DNA of 64,000 nt, from NCBI RefSeq assembly GCF_000733845.1, contig NZ_JPOI01000001.1, positions 248,001 through 312,000 on the forward strand, read 5' to 3'. The position numbers were made by a program, and so were the translations under genes. The notes under the pieces were generated by a model. The model worked only from the letters and a program-made list of their open reading frames with translations. It made no database searches and had not been told where the DNA came from. This document shows, piece after piece, positions 8,004 through 16,746 of this stretch (positions are counted from its first letter, which is position 1; the number at the start of each line of letters is the position of its first letter). The DNA is from Geobacillus vulcani PSS1. GTDB taxonomy: Bacteria; Bacillota; Bacilli; Bacillales; Anoxybacillaceae.

Positions 8004-9383
8004 ATGAAAACGATCATTTTTGCTTTGCATGACCGCTCGCCGAAATACAAACAAATCTATGAAAAATTAAAGTCTATGATTGAGCAAGGCGACATCCGGG
8101 CGAATGAACCGCTTCCCTCGATCCGCCAACTTGCCGAATCGCTGAATGTGAGCCGCAACACCACCTTAATGGCCTACGAACAACTTGTCGCAGAAGGATA
8201 TATTCGTGCGGAAAGCCGAAAAGGGTATTTTGCCAACGAGGTGGAGCCCCTCTTTGCTCAAGAAACTCGGATTTCCGTGCGTCAAGCAAAAAACGAACCG
8301 CCACGGCCCATTGTTGTTGATTTTCGCGCTGATGCGGTCGATGCAACGCATTTCCCACTTAAAGCATGGAGACGGATTTCCAATCAAATCTTTACTTCGG
8401 TGGACTGTTTTCGCTACGGGGATCCGTTTGGGGAATTATGTCTGCGTGAACAAATTGCCGTCTATCTTCTCGAATCCCGCGGAGTAGACGCAGAACCAGA
8501 TGCCATTATCATCGGGAGCAGCACTCAACAAATGCTCCTCTCTCTCGGTCATATTCTCAAAGAGGAATTCCAGAGCATCATCGTCGAGGATCCCGGCTAC
8601 GATGGTGCTAGGGAAGCGTTTCAGTTTCATCACTTCCGATTGGAGACAGTGCCCGTTTCCGAAACGAGCGTGGACCTTTCGTCACTGAGGGAGATGTCAT
8701 CGCGGCTCATCTATGTGACCCCTTCACACCAAAGTCCCATGGGAGTCAGCATGCCGATCCAGCAGCGATTCCTGCTCATCCAATGGGCCAACGAGGTGAA
8801 TGGCTATATTATTGAGGATGATTATGACAGCGAATTTCGCTATACGCAAAAACCGTTTCCGGCTCTTGCCTCCATTGATTCGTCAAGAGTCATTTATCTA
8901 GGCAATTTCTCGAAATCGTTTTTGCCTGGGATTCGGCTCAGCTATATGGTATTGCCGTTGCCGCTTTTAGACCGTTATCGACAACGGTTTCGTCTTTTCG
9001 AAAGCACGGCGTCCATCCTCAGCCAATTGGCGATGGCCAAATTTATGGAAGAAGGGGAGTGGAGCCGCCACATTAAACGCATGCGCCTCGTATACAAACG
9101 AAAAATGGAGCGCTTAACCTTAACACTGCGAAAGGCATTGGGAGATATGATTTCGATTATTGGCGAACAGTCCGGTTTATACGTGTTAATCAAAGTCCAT
9201 TCTGACTGTTCAGAAGAACAGTTGATTCAGCGCGCTCTGTCTCATGGGGTAAAGGTGTATCCAACCTCGCGTTATTTTGTCAAGCGCCGTCCCAATCAGC
9301 CGATCATTAAACTTGGTTTTAGCGGCTTGTCGCTTGAGGACATTGAGCTTGGCGTAGAGTTGCTAAAAAAAGCGTGGCGCTAA
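8004..9383 (+). CDS. MocR-family regulator (GntR winged helix fused to a PLP aminotransferase fold)
   Basis: Residues 10-80 form a GntR winged-helix domain ([37 protein letters not shown]). Residues 110-459 form a type I aminotransferase fold with the Schiff-base lysine in [17 protein letters not shown] and an [10 protein letters not shown] motif preceding it. MocR proteins such as GabR and PdxR sense amino acids or vitamin B6 through PLP and usually control a divergent gene, here the PaiB-LysE pair. I prefer the ATG at 8004 over the in-frame ATG at 7998 because GAGGG would touch the earlier one. The protein is 459 residues, full length for the family. Confidence 0.88.
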   Translation: MKTIIFALHDRSPKYKQIYEKLKSMIEQGDIRANEPLPSIRQLAESLNVSRNTTLMAYEQLVAEGYIRAESRKGYFANEVEPLFAQETRISVRQAKNEPPRPIVVDFRADAVDATHFPLKAWRRISNQIFTSVDCFRYGDPFGELCLREQIAVYLLESRGVDAEPDAIIIGSSTQQMLLSLGHILKEEFQSIIVEDPGYDGAREAFQFHHFRLETVPVSETSVDLSSLREMSSRLIYVTPSHQSPMGVSMPIQQRFLLIQWANEVNGYIIEDDYDSEFRYTQKPFPALASIDSSRVIYLGNFSKSFLPGIRLSYMVLPLPLLDRYRQRFRLFESTASILSQLAMAKFMEEGEWSRHIKRMRLVYKRKMERLTLTLRKALGDMISIIGEQSGLYVLIKVHSDCSEEQLIQRALSHGVKVYPTSRYFVKRRPNQPIIKLGFSGLSLEDIELGVELLKKAWR

Positions 9384-9458
9384 CCACGCCGCGATCGGAC
9401 TGCTTGGAGCTGTCCCCGTTCTTCCAAGGAAACCGCCCATGAAAGCGGACAGCCGGCA

Positions 9459-9760
9459 TTAGACGCCGACTGTCCGCCCGATCAGTACGCCAAGAACAAT
9501 GATCACCAACGCGCCGCGCCCGCGATCGGACCGACAAGGCGCATCGCCTCTCCTTCCCCACCGGGGCGGCCGAGTGTTGAGGCGACGAGCGCGATTCGCG
9601 CCGGGGACGCCATCGTCATATTCGACGCGGCGACGTTTTGTGCGGCGGCGTACCAGATGGCGGGCTCATGCAGTTGTTTTTTGACTTTTTCCGTCACATG
9701 GCGAGGAATCAAAGCGGCGATGACGAATAAAAGAGTAAACGTATCTTTGCCAAAGGGGTG
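9459..9760 (-). pseudogene. C-terminal remnant of a membrane-protein gene (copy 2, frameshifted)
   Basis: The minus strand encodes part of a helical membrane protein (FVIAALIPRHVTEKVKK, then YAAAQNVAASNMTMASPAR, then TLGRPGGEGEAMRLVGP). A two-base GC duplication in the GCGCC run then breaks the frame; the C-terminal GVLIGRTVGV and TAA (9459-9461) continue in another frame. It is homologous to copy 1 at 5447-5603. The upstream part is cut off by the DinB-like gene. An 8-bp stem (9445-9452 with 9470-9477) covers the end. The parent family is not recognised. Confidence 0.55.
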
Positions 9761-9765
9761 TGCCA

Positions 9766-10266
9766 ATGAGCATCGGCCAAGAATATTTGCGAGTGGTGCG
9801 CGCGCGCTTTCTCGACATGAAAACGATCGCCGAACGAGCGATGGCTCAATGTTCGGAGGAACAACTGTTCCATTGTTTTCATGAGGAGGCCAACAGCATC
9901 GCCATCATTGTCAAACATATGAGCGGAAATATGGTGTCGCGCTGGACAGACTTTTTGTCATCGGATGGGGAAAAACCGAACCGCAACCGCGATGATGAGT
10001 TTATCAACGATTTTCATACGCGCGAAGAAGTCATGGCCTGCTGGGAAAAGGGGTGGTCCGCTTTGTTTCAGACGCTCAGCGAACTGCAAGAAACGGACTT
10101 GTTGCGGACGGTCACGATCCGCGGTGAGCCCCATTCTGTCATCGAAGCGATTGAGCGACAAATGTACCATTATTCGTATCATATCGGACAAATCGTCTAT
10201 ATCGCGAAACAGCTGAACGCCGAGCGCTGGAAAGCGTTGACGATCCCGAGAAAAAGAAAACGCTAG
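9766..10266 (+). CDS. DinB-superfamily protein (DUF1572-like)
   Basis: A 166-residue four-helix protein. Its IVKHMSGNM and YHYSYHIGQIVYIAK segments hold the histidines expected to bind the metal in DinB/YfiT-type proteins. Members include damage-inducible proteins and thiol-dependent S-transferases; no specific reaction can be assigned. The start at 9766 is chosen because AAAGGGG stands 8 bases upstream; an ATG two codons earlier is too close. It is a single gene, convergent with the pot operon. Confidence 0.8.
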   Translation: MSIGQEYLRVVRARFLDMKTIAERAMAQCSEEQLFHCFHEEANSIAIIVKHMSGNMVSRWTDFLSSDGEKPNRNRDDEFINDFHTREEVMACWEKGWSALFQTLSELQETDLLRTVTIRGEPHSVIEAIERQMYHYSYHIGQIVYIAKQLNAERWKALTIPRKRKR

Positions 10267-10280
10267 CCCCCCAGCAAAAA

Positions 10281-10317
10281 GCGAGGGCGTGTCAAGTTTT
10301 TTCAGACACGCCCTCGC
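10281..10317 (-). terminator. Terminator of the pot operon
   Basis: A perfect 13-bp stem (10281-10293 with 10305-10317) with a T-run following on the minus strand. It lies between the convergent DinB-like gene and potD and mainly serves the pot operon. Confidence 0.85.
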
Positions 10318-10338
10318 TCATCCGGCAATGGTTTATTT

Positions 10339-11406
10339 TTACTGCATCTTAAACTGCAAAAACAACTCATTATAGTAGGCGAGCATACGTTTCCCTAAGT
10401 TTTCGTACACTTCCAAGCGCCCTGCCGAATCCAAATCAGGGTAAAAGCGCCGGTCATTGGCAATGTCTTTTGGCAAATAGCGAAGCGCCGCGCGATTCGG
10501 CGTCGAGTAGCCGACATATTCGGCGTTTTGCGCCGCGTGTTTCGGGTCAAGCATAAAATTGATAAACGCGTGCGCGCCTTCGATGTTTTTCGCTGTTTTC
10601 GGAATGACCATGTTGTCAAACCATAAATTGGATCCTTCCTTGGGCACGACATAGTCCAACGCTTCGTTTTCGGAAATGATTTCCGCCGCATCGCCCGACC
10701 AGACGACACCGACCGCCGCCTCTTCGTTGGCAAGAAGCAGTTTGATTTCATCGCCGACAATGGCCTTCACATTCGGCATAAGCCGGTCGAGCTTTCGTTT
10801 CGCCTCTTGCAGATGCTGCTTGTTCGTATCGTTGAGCGAATAGCCGAGGCTGTTTAACGCCATCCCCATCACTTCGCGCGCCCCGTCAACAAGCAAAATT
10901 TGATTGCGCAAATCCGGGTCCCATAAGTCGTTCCAGCTGGTGATCGTTTTGCCACCCAGCATCCCGCGGTTGTAGACGATGCCGACCGTTCCCCAAAAGT
11001 ACGGCACCGAATAACGGTTATGCGGATCAAACGACAAATCGAGAAACCGCGGGTCGATGTATTTTACGTTCGGCAGCTTGCCATGGTCGAGGGGCAAAAG
11101 CAAGTTTTCCTCGATCATCTTGCTGATGGCGTAATCGGACGGAACGGCGACATCAAACATCGCGCCGCCTTGAGCGATTTTCGCCATCATCGCCTCGTTT
11201 GAATCGAACGTTTGGTAAACGACTTTCCAGCCGGTTTCTTTTTCAAACTTCCGGATCAGCGCCGGATCGATGTAATCGCCCCAGTTGTACACGCTGACCG
11301 TCTTGTCGCCTCCATATCCTTCCGCTTCGTTGAGCCGATGGGTCATGAACATAAGGGCGAACGCGGCGATGAATATAGCGGCAAACCCTTGAACGAGACG
11401 TTTCAC
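10339..11406 (-). CDS. potD: Spermidine/putrescine-binding protein PotD
   Basis: A 355-residue type I extracellular binding protein with an N-terminal hydrophobic anchor or signal (residues 5-22) and no clear lipobox cysteine. VSVYNWGDYIDP starts the mature domain as in PotD; PSDYAISKMIEEN and PYFWGTVGIVYN belong to the polyamine-site lobes. It starts with GTG directly after the potC stop (TAG-GTG), with a G-rich ribosome site inside the end of potC. It is the last gene of potABCD and feeds polyamines to the PotBC channel. Confidence 0.9.
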   Translation of the reverse strand: MKRLVQGFAAIFIAAFALMFMTHRLNEAEGYGGDKTVSVYNWGDYIDPALIRKFEKETGWKVVYQTFDSNEAMMAKIAQGGAMFDVAVPSDYAISKMIEENLLLPLDHGKLPNVKYIDPRFLDLSFDPHNRYSVPYFWGTVGIVYNRGMLGGKTITSWNDLWDPDLRNQILLVDGAREVMGMALNSLGYSLNDTNKQHLQEAKRKLDRLMPNVKAIVGDEIKLLLANEEAAVGVVWSGDAAEIISENEALDYVVPKEGSNLWFDNMVIPKTAKNIEGAHAFINFMLDPKHAAQNAEYVGYSTPNRAALRYLPKDIANDRRFYPDLDSAGRLEVYENLGKRMLAYYNELFLQFKMQ

Positions 11407-12210
11407 CTACTTCCGCCCCCCTATTCCGTACATGCGGCCGCCTTTTTGGCTGAGCACGTAATAGCCGACGACCAGCAGCATCGTAAACAAAAACAGCAAT
11501 GTCGACAGCGCATTGATTGATAGAGAAATGCCTTGGCGCGCCCGCGAATAAATTTCGACCGACAATGTGGAGAACCCGTTTCCTGTCACAAAAAACGTTA
11601 CGGCAAAATCATCGAGCGAATACGTGAGTGCCATAAAAAACCCGGCCCAGATGCTCGGCGTCAAAAACGGGAGGATCACCCGCGACAGCACTTGCCGCGA
11701 TCCTGCCCCCAAATCGCGCGCCGCATCGATCCATGTCGGGCTCATCTCCTCAAGCTTGGGCAGCACCATCAGCACGACAATCGGCACACTAAAGGCGATA
11801 TGGGACAACAGCACGGACACAAACCCCAGCTTGATGCCGGCCAGCGTAAACAACAATAAAAACGAAGCGCCGATGATGACGTCCGGGCTGACGATCAGCA
11901 CGTTGTTGAGAGCAAGCAGCGTATTTTTCATCCGCTGCCGCTTGACATAGTAAATGGCCAATGCCCCGATGACGCCCAAAATCGTGGCCACCGCCGCCGA
12001 CAATAACGCGACGACCAGCGTATTGAGCACAATGATCAACAAACGGTCATCCGATAGCACCTCGCCATACCATTCCAGCGTGAAGGATTGAAAATCGTGC
12101 ATCGTCCCGCCGCTGTTGAACGAATAATACATCAAGTACCCAATCGGCGTGTACATGATGGCAAACACGACAAGCAAATAGACGCGCCCCCACCGATGTG
12201 TGCGTTTCAT
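11407..12210 (-). CDS. potC: Polyamine ABC transporter permease PotC
   Basis: A 267-residue inner-membrane permease with about six helices. The ABC-contact EAA loop is [14 protein letters not shown] followed by VILPFLTP. The start at 12210 ([10 protein letters not shown]) is set by AGAGGG and overlaps potB by 4 bases (ATGA); the longer frame to 12303 has no ribosome site. It pairs with PotB and is driven by PotA. Confidence 0.9.
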   Translation of the reverse strand: MKRTHRWGRVYLLVVFAIMYTPIGYLMYYSFNSGGTMHDFQSFTLEWYGEVLSDDRLLIIVLNTLVVALLSAAVATILGVIGALAIYYVKRQRMKNTLLALNNVLIVSPDVIIGASFLLLFTLAGIKLGFVSVLLSHIAFSVPIVVLMVLPKLEEMSPTWIDAARDLGAGSRQVLSRVILPFLTPSIWAGFFMALTYSLDDFAVTFFVTGNGFSTLSVEIYSRARQGISLSINALSTLLFLFTMLLVVGYYVLSQKGGRMYGIGGRK

Positions 12211-13013
12211 CGACTTCCCTCTTTCCTTCCGCTTCCTGTCAAAAAGACAATGACCGCCATCGCGATCATGAGCACAACCGCAATCGTCGCCCCCATCCCC
12301 CAATCTTGGGTGACGAGAAAATGCTGCTCAATGGCCGTGCCAAGCGTAATGACGCGGTTGCCCGCAATGAGGCGCGTAATCATAAACAGCGACAACGCCG
12401 GGATAAACACCGCCTGGCAGCCGGCCTTCACCCCACTGAGGGTGAGCGGGAACACGACGCGGCGGAACGTCGTCCACCCGGACGCGCCCAAATCGCGGGC
12501 CGCATCAATGAGTGACGGCGGCAATTCTTCCAGCGCATTAAAAATCGGCAGCACCATAAACGGAATAAAAATGTACACCGAGACGAACACAAAGCTGAAA
12601 TCGGTGAACAACAACTGCCGCGCCCCGAGGCCGATCGCCTGCAAAAAAGCGTTGGCCAGTCCATATGTGCCGAACAGCCCTAAAAACGCATACACCTTCA
12701 GCAGCAAATTCACCCACATTGGCAAAATGAGCAACAGCAGCCATAGCTGCTTATGCCGCGTTTTCGTCAGCCAATACGCGGTCGGATAGCCGATCAACAA
12801 GGAGGCGAGCGTAATCAGCAGCGCGTACCAAAACGAATACGCCATCATTTTCAAATAAATGGGCGTCAGCACCTTTTCATAATTGGCCAGCGTCCACTGT
12901 CCGTCGATATCCAAAAACGACTCATACACGAGAAAGACGAGCGGCGCAATGACAAACAACACCAGCCATGCCGCATAGGGGATCAAATACCAGTTTCGCC
13001 ATGCCCGTTCCAT
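12207..13013 (-). CDS. potB: Polyamine ABC transporter permease PotB
   Basis: A 268-residue membrane permease with six predicted helices and an EAA loop [20 protein letters not shown]. It overlaps the end of potA by 31 bases, with GACGAAGG as ribosome site inside potA, and overlaps potC by 4 bases. This tight packing implies coupled translation of the transporter core. Confidence 0.9.
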   Translation of the reverse strand: MERAWRNWYLIPYAAWLVLFVIAPLVFLVYESFLDIDGQWTLANYEKVLTPIYLKMMAYSFWYALLITLASLLIGYPTAYWLTKTRHKQLWLLLLILPMWVNLLLKVYAFLGLFGTYGLANAFLQAIGLGARQLLFTDFSFVFVSVYIFIPFMVLPIFNALEELPPSLIDAARDLGASGWTTFRRVVFPLTLSGVKAGCQAVFIPALSLFMITRLIAGNRVITLGTAIEQHFLVTQDWGMGATIAVVLMIAMAVIVFLTGSGRKEGSR

Positions 13014-14074
13014 CCTTCGTCCCCTTTCCTGCGCTCGGCTCGCATGACATGAATCGCTTCCGGTTCAAAGCGAAGCCCGATCGTTTCCCCGACTTCCGCT
13101 TTTTTCGTTGAATGAACGAGCCATTCATTGCCGTTTTCATCATAGCCGCAAATTTCATAATGAACGCCGCGGAACAGCAGCGAATCGACGCGAATGACGA
13201 TTTGGCTGTCTTCCGGTGCGGCGAGCTCCAAATCTTCCGGGCGAATGACAACATCAACCGGTTCGTTGGGCGCAAAGCCGCGGTCAACACATGCAAAACG
13301 CCGGCCCGCAAATTCGACGAGAAAGTCTGCGATCATGCGCCCCGACAAAATGTTCGATTCGCCGATGAAATCAGCAACAAACCGATTGACCGGCTCATCG
13401 TAAATCTCTTTCGGCGTCCCAAATTGCTGAACTTTCCCTTTATTCAGAACGAAAATATAGTCGGACATCGCCAGCGCTTCTTCTTGATCATGCGTGACGA
13501 AAATAAACGTGATCCCCAGCCGGCGCTGCAATTCGCGAAGCTCGTACTGCATTTCCGTGCGCAGCTTCAAATCCAGCGCCGAGAGCGGTTCATCAAGAAG
13601 CAGCACTTCCGGTTCGTTCACGATCGCCCGGGCAATCGCGACGCGCTGCCGCTGGCCTCCGGACATTTCCTGAATGCGGCGGCGTTCATATCCTTCCAAG
13701 TTGACAAAACGGAGCGCTTCCTTCACCTTTTGGCGAACGTCCGCTTCTTTCATTTTTTTCACCCGCAAACCAAAAGCGACGTTTTCAAACACATCCAAAT
13801 GCGGAAACAAGGCGTAATCTTGAAACACCGTATTGACTTGCCGCTTGTTTGGCGGAACGTGATTCATCGGCTTCCCGTGAAAATAAATCGTCCCTTGCGT
13901 CGGTTCAATAAACCCGGCGATCAGCCGCAAAATCGTCGTCTTCCCACATCCGGACGGACCTAGCAGCGTATAAAATTTGCCTCGCTCCATCTCAAAACTC
14001 ACATCGTCCAATACCGCTGTCCCATCGTATTCCTTCGTCACATGGTCAAAGCGGATGATTGCTTGTCCGCTCAC
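12983..14074 (-). CDS. potA: Polyamine ABC transporter ATPase PotA
   Basis: An ABC ATPase with all expected motifs: Walker [11 protein letters not shown]-loop FQDYALF, signature [14 protein letters not shown], Walker [12 protein letters not shown] and switch histidine VTHDQ, followed by a C-terminal OB-type regulatory domain (residues about 240-363). I favour the GTG at 14074 (363 residues) because GGGGGG lies 5 bases before it; an ATG at 14122 would add 16 unusual residues. It is the first gene of potABCD and energises polyamine uptake. Confidence 0.9.
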   Translation of the reverse strand: MSGQAIIRFDHVTKEYDGTAVLDDVSFEMERGKFYTLLGPSGCGKTTILRLIAGFIEPTQGTIYFHGKPMNHVPPNKRQVNTVFQDYALFPHLDVFENVAFGLRVKKMKEADVRQKVKEALRFVNLEGYERRRIQEMSGGQRQRVAIARAIVNEPEVLLLDEPLSALDLKLRTEMQYELRELQRRLGITFIFVTHDQEEALAMSDYIFVLNKGKVQQFGTPKEIYDEPVNRFVADFIGESNILSGRMIADFLVEFAGRRFACVDRGFAPNEPVDVVIRPEDLELAAPEDSQIVIRVDSLLFRGVHYEICGYDENGNEWLVHSTKKAEVGETIGLRFEPEAIHVMRAERRKGDEGWNGHGETGI

Positions 14075-14219
14075 CTTCGCCCCCCCTACTCCACCTATTT
14101 CCGTCATTTCTAATGAAAGCATACTCAGCGTAAAAAAGGCAATAAAAAATCATGACAACCATGAACCGAAAGTCGCCAAAAGGAACAAAAGCCGCCGCCA
14201 ATCGAGCGACAGCCCTTCC

Positions 14220-14537
14220 TTACCTTGAAAGCTTCACCATTCCAATCAACAAACAAATCGTCCCTGTCCCCCACGCCACTCCCGCCTGGCCGAGCAGCAG
14301 CGAAATTTCTTCCGAAGCCTGCACGTCGGTAAGATCAAATCCCGTGATCCTCCATGCCAAATAGGCAGCGACAGCGTGCAGCAGAAAATGGGCGGTTATC
14401 CATAAAAACGCCGAACGCCGCGCCCGATATTTCCGCCAAAGAAAAACAACCGTCACCATGGCGATCAACATAACAACAGAAAAACCGCCGATCAGTAGCT
14501 CCATCACTTCTTCTTCCATTGGCAGACGCTCAGGCAT
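14220..14537 (-). CDS. Hypothetical small membrane protein
   Basis: 105 residues with three hydrophobic helices: IGGFSVVMLIAMVTVVFL after an acidic start, then a helix in FLWITAHFLLHAVAAYLAW, and one in GTGTICLLIGMVKL. The start at 14537 is fixed by ATGGGGGG 8 bases upstream; the longer frame to 14672 is Lys/Arg-rich and lacks a ribosome site. I do not recognise the family. It lies alone between the pot operon and the divergent methionine riboswitch. Confidence 0.6.
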   Translation of the reverse strand: MPERLPMEEEVMELLIGGFSVVMLIAMVTVVFLWRKYRARRSAFLWITAHFLLHAVAAYLAWRITGFDLTDVQASEEISLLLGQAGVAWGTGTICLLIGMVKLSR

Positions 14538-14649
14538 GTCTTGTCCCCCCATATCATTATGAGCGTTCCTTTTCCTATCTTTTTCTCCCTCTCTATGCCG
14601 CTCCCTTCTTGCTTCCTTGCATTTTTTCAAATTTTCTTCATTTACTGTA

Positions 14650-14678
14650 TTGAACAATTTCAGAAAATGCATTAAATT
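14650..14678 (+). promoter_or_regulatory. Probable sigma-A promoter of the SAM-riboswitch transcript
   Basis: TTGAAC at 14650-14655 and TAAATT at 14673-14678 are spaced by 17 bases, about 45 bases before the riboswitch. The -10 box is imperfect, so the exact promoter is uncertain. Confidence 0.4.
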
Positions 14679-14722
14679 ATATAGTAATAATCAAAACAAG
14701 GCCTAATAATTGCATACGAACA

Positions 14723-14824
14723 TTCTTATCAAGAGAGGGGGAGGGACTGGCCCGGTGAACCCTCAGCAACCTGGCCGCGGCCAAGGTGCTAAATCCAGAC
14801 AGGCAACAGCCTGGAAGATAAGAA
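14723..14824 (+). promoter_or_regulatory. SAM-I (S-box) riboswitch aptamer
   Basis: The leader shows the S-box landmarks in order: TTCTTATC and its closing partner GATAAGAA (P1), AGAGAGG...GGAGGGAC, the GGTGAACCCTCAGCAACC block, GGTGCTAAATCC and CAGGCAACAGCCTG. S-adenosylmethionine binding stabilises P1 and lets the terminator at 14819-14868 form, so the downstream yitJ-metH pair is turned off when SAM is plentiful. Confidence 0.95.
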
Positions 14825-14868
14825 GAAGCGAACGGAAAGTCTTCTTCTTAGAAGGCTTTTTTCTTTTA
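14819..14868 (+). terminator. Riboswitch-controlled terminator
   Basis: TAAGAAGAAG at 14819-14828 pairs perfectly with CTTCTTCTTA at 14841-14850, followed by GAAGGCTTTTTTCTTTT. It shares bases with the 3' side of aptamer helix P1, the usual expression platform. Confidence 0.85.
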
Positions 14869-14895
14869 CTTGCGGAGAAACGGGGGAAATGGAAC

Positions 14896-16746
14896 GTGGG
14901 ATTGCTTGATGAGTTGAAACAACGCGTGCTGATCGCCGATGGGGCGATGGGGACGCTTCTCTATTCGCATGGCGTTGACCGTTGTTTTGAAGAATTGAAT
15001 CTATCGAAACCGGAAGACATCGTCCATATTCACGAAGCCTATATCGCCGCGGGCGCCGACGTCATCCAGACGAATACCTACGGCGCCAACTACGTCAAGC
15101 TCGCCCGCTACGGCTTGCAAGATGAGGTGCCGGCCATCAACCGGGCGGCGGTGCGGCTCGCCAAACAAGCCGCCAACGGTCGGGCGTACGTGCTCGGGAC
15201 CATTGGCGGACTGCGCACGTTAAACAAAAGCGCCGTGCCGCTTGATGAAGTGAAGCGGACGTTCCGCGAGCAGCTGTTTGTCTTGCTCGCCGAGGGGGTC
15301 GATGGCGTGCTGCTCGAGACGTATTACGATTTAGAAGAGTTGGAGACGGTGCTCGCCATCGCCCGCAAAGAGACCGATTTGCCGGTCATCGCCCATGTGT
15401 CGCTCCATGAAGTGGGCGTCTTGCAAGACGGCACGCCGCTCGCTGACGCCCTCGCCCGCTTAGAAGCGCTTGGCGCCGATGTCGTCGGGCTCAACTGCCG
15501 GCTCGGGCCGTACTATATGCTTCAATCGCTCGAGGAAGTGCCGCTGCCAACGCGCGCCTTTTTATCGGCGTACCCGAACGCCAGCCTCCCCGACTATCGC
15601 GACGGCCGGCTCGTCTATGAGACGAATGCCGAATACTTCGAGGAAACGGCGAAAGCGTTTCGCGACCAAGGGGTGCGGCTGCTCGGCGGATGCTGCGGCA
15701 CGACGCCGAAACATATTGAAGCGATGGCGCGGGCGCTGCAAGACCGGACGCCGGCAACGGAAAAAACGGTCAAACGGCGCGCCGTGCCGGTGTCGGTCCA
15801 ATCCGACGCCCCATCGGCAGCGACGCCGCTTCCCGAACTTGTCCGCGCCCGCCGCTCGGTGATCGTCGAGCTCGATCCCCCGAAAAAATTGGGCATTGAC
15901 AAATTTCTCGCCGGGGCGAAAGCGCTCCATGACGCCGGCATCGATGCGCTGACGCTGGCCGACAACTCGCTCGCCACGCCGCGCATCAGCAACGCCGCCG
16001 TCGCGGCCATCATCAAAGAGCGGCTCGGCGTCCGCCCGCTCGTGCATATTACGTGCCGCGACCGCAACTTGATCGGCCTGCAGTCGCACTTGATGGGCCT
16101 GCATACGCTCGGCATCACCGACGTGCTCGCCATTACCGGCGACCCGTCAAAAATCGGCGACTTCCCGGGAGCGACATCGGTGTACGATTTATCGTCGTTT
16201 GATTTAATCCGCTTGATCCGCCAGTTTAATGAAGGATTGTCGTATTCGGGCAAACCGCTCGGACAAAAAACGAACTTCTCGATCGGCGCGGCGTTCAATC
16301 CGAACGTCCGTCACTTGGATAAGGCCGTCGAACGGATGGAGAAAAAAATTCAATGCGGCGCCCACTATTTCTTGACCCAGCCGATTTATTCGGAAGAGAA
16401 AATCGTAGCCGTGCACGAAGCGACAAAACATTTGGACGCGCCGATTTACATCGGCATTATGCCGCTTGTGAGCGCGCGCAACGCCGAGTTTTTGCATCAT
16501 GAGGTGCCGGGCATTACGCTGTCCGACGACATTCGCGCCCGCATGGCCGCCTGCGGCGACGACCCGGTGCGGGCGGCGCGCGAAGGAATCGCCATCGCCA
16601 AAGCGCTCATTGATGCGGCGTTCGACTTGTTTCACGGCATTTATTTAATTACACCGTTTTTGCGCTACGACATGACCGTGGAGCTCGTCCGCTACATTCA
16701 CGAAAAAGAAGCGGCCGCGAAAGAAAGGAAGGTTGTTCATGGCTGA
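14896..16746 (+). CDS. yitJ: Bifunctional homocysteine S-methyltransferase / 5,10-methylene-THF reductase
   Basis: 616 residues. Residues 1-300 are a homocysteine S-methyltransferase barrel: [11 protein letters not shown], the zinc cysteine in GLNCRLGP and the pair in [12 protein letters not shown]. Residues about 330-616 are a MetF-like methylenetetrahydrofolate reductase barrel ([36 protein letters not shown]). This is the fusion known as YitJ in Bacillus subtilis. The GTG at 14896 ([11 protein letters not shown]) is taken as start with GGGGGAAA upstream. The last 8 bases overlap metH, and the SAM riboswitch controls both. It supplies methyl-THF to MetH and may methylate homocysteine itself. 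Confidence 0.92.
   Translation: MGLLDELKQRVLIADGAMGTLLYSHGVDRCFEELNLSKPEDIVHIHEAYIAAGADVIQTNTYGANYVKLARYGLQDEVPAINRAAVRLAKQAANGRAYVLGTIGGLRTLNKSAVPLDEVKRTFREQLFVLLAEGVDGVLLETYYDLEELETVLAIARKETDLPVIAHVSLHEVGVLQDGTPLADALARLEALGADVVGLNCRLGPYYMLQSLEEVPLPTRAFLSAYPNASLPDYRDGRLVYETNAEYFEETAKAFRDQGVRLLGGCCGTTPKHIEAMARALQDRTPATEKTVKRRAVPVSVQSDAPSAATPLPELVRARRSVIVELDPPKKLGIDKFLAGAKALHDAGIDALTLADNSLATPRISNAAVAAIIKERLGVRPLVHITCRDRNLIGLQSHLMGLHTLGITDVLAITGDPSKIGDFPGATSVYDLSSFDLIRLIRQFNEGLSYSGKPLGQKTNFSIGAAFNPNVRHLDKAVERMEKKIQCGAHYFLTQPIYSEEKIVAVHEATKHLDAPIYIGIMPLVSARNAEFLHHEVPGITLSDDIRARMAACGDDPVRAAREGIAIAKALIDAAFDLFHGIYLITPFLRYDMTVELVRYIHEKEAAAKERKVVHG

Noticed and set aside
7882..8050. Longer N-terminus for the PaiB-like protein
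   Set aside because: It would overlap the divergent MocR gene; the GGAGGGAG ribosome site and family start point to 7882.
11533..14053. Long plus-strand frames opposite the pot operon
   Set aside because: They are mirror frames of GC-rich genes potABCD with no ribosome sites and low-complexity translations.
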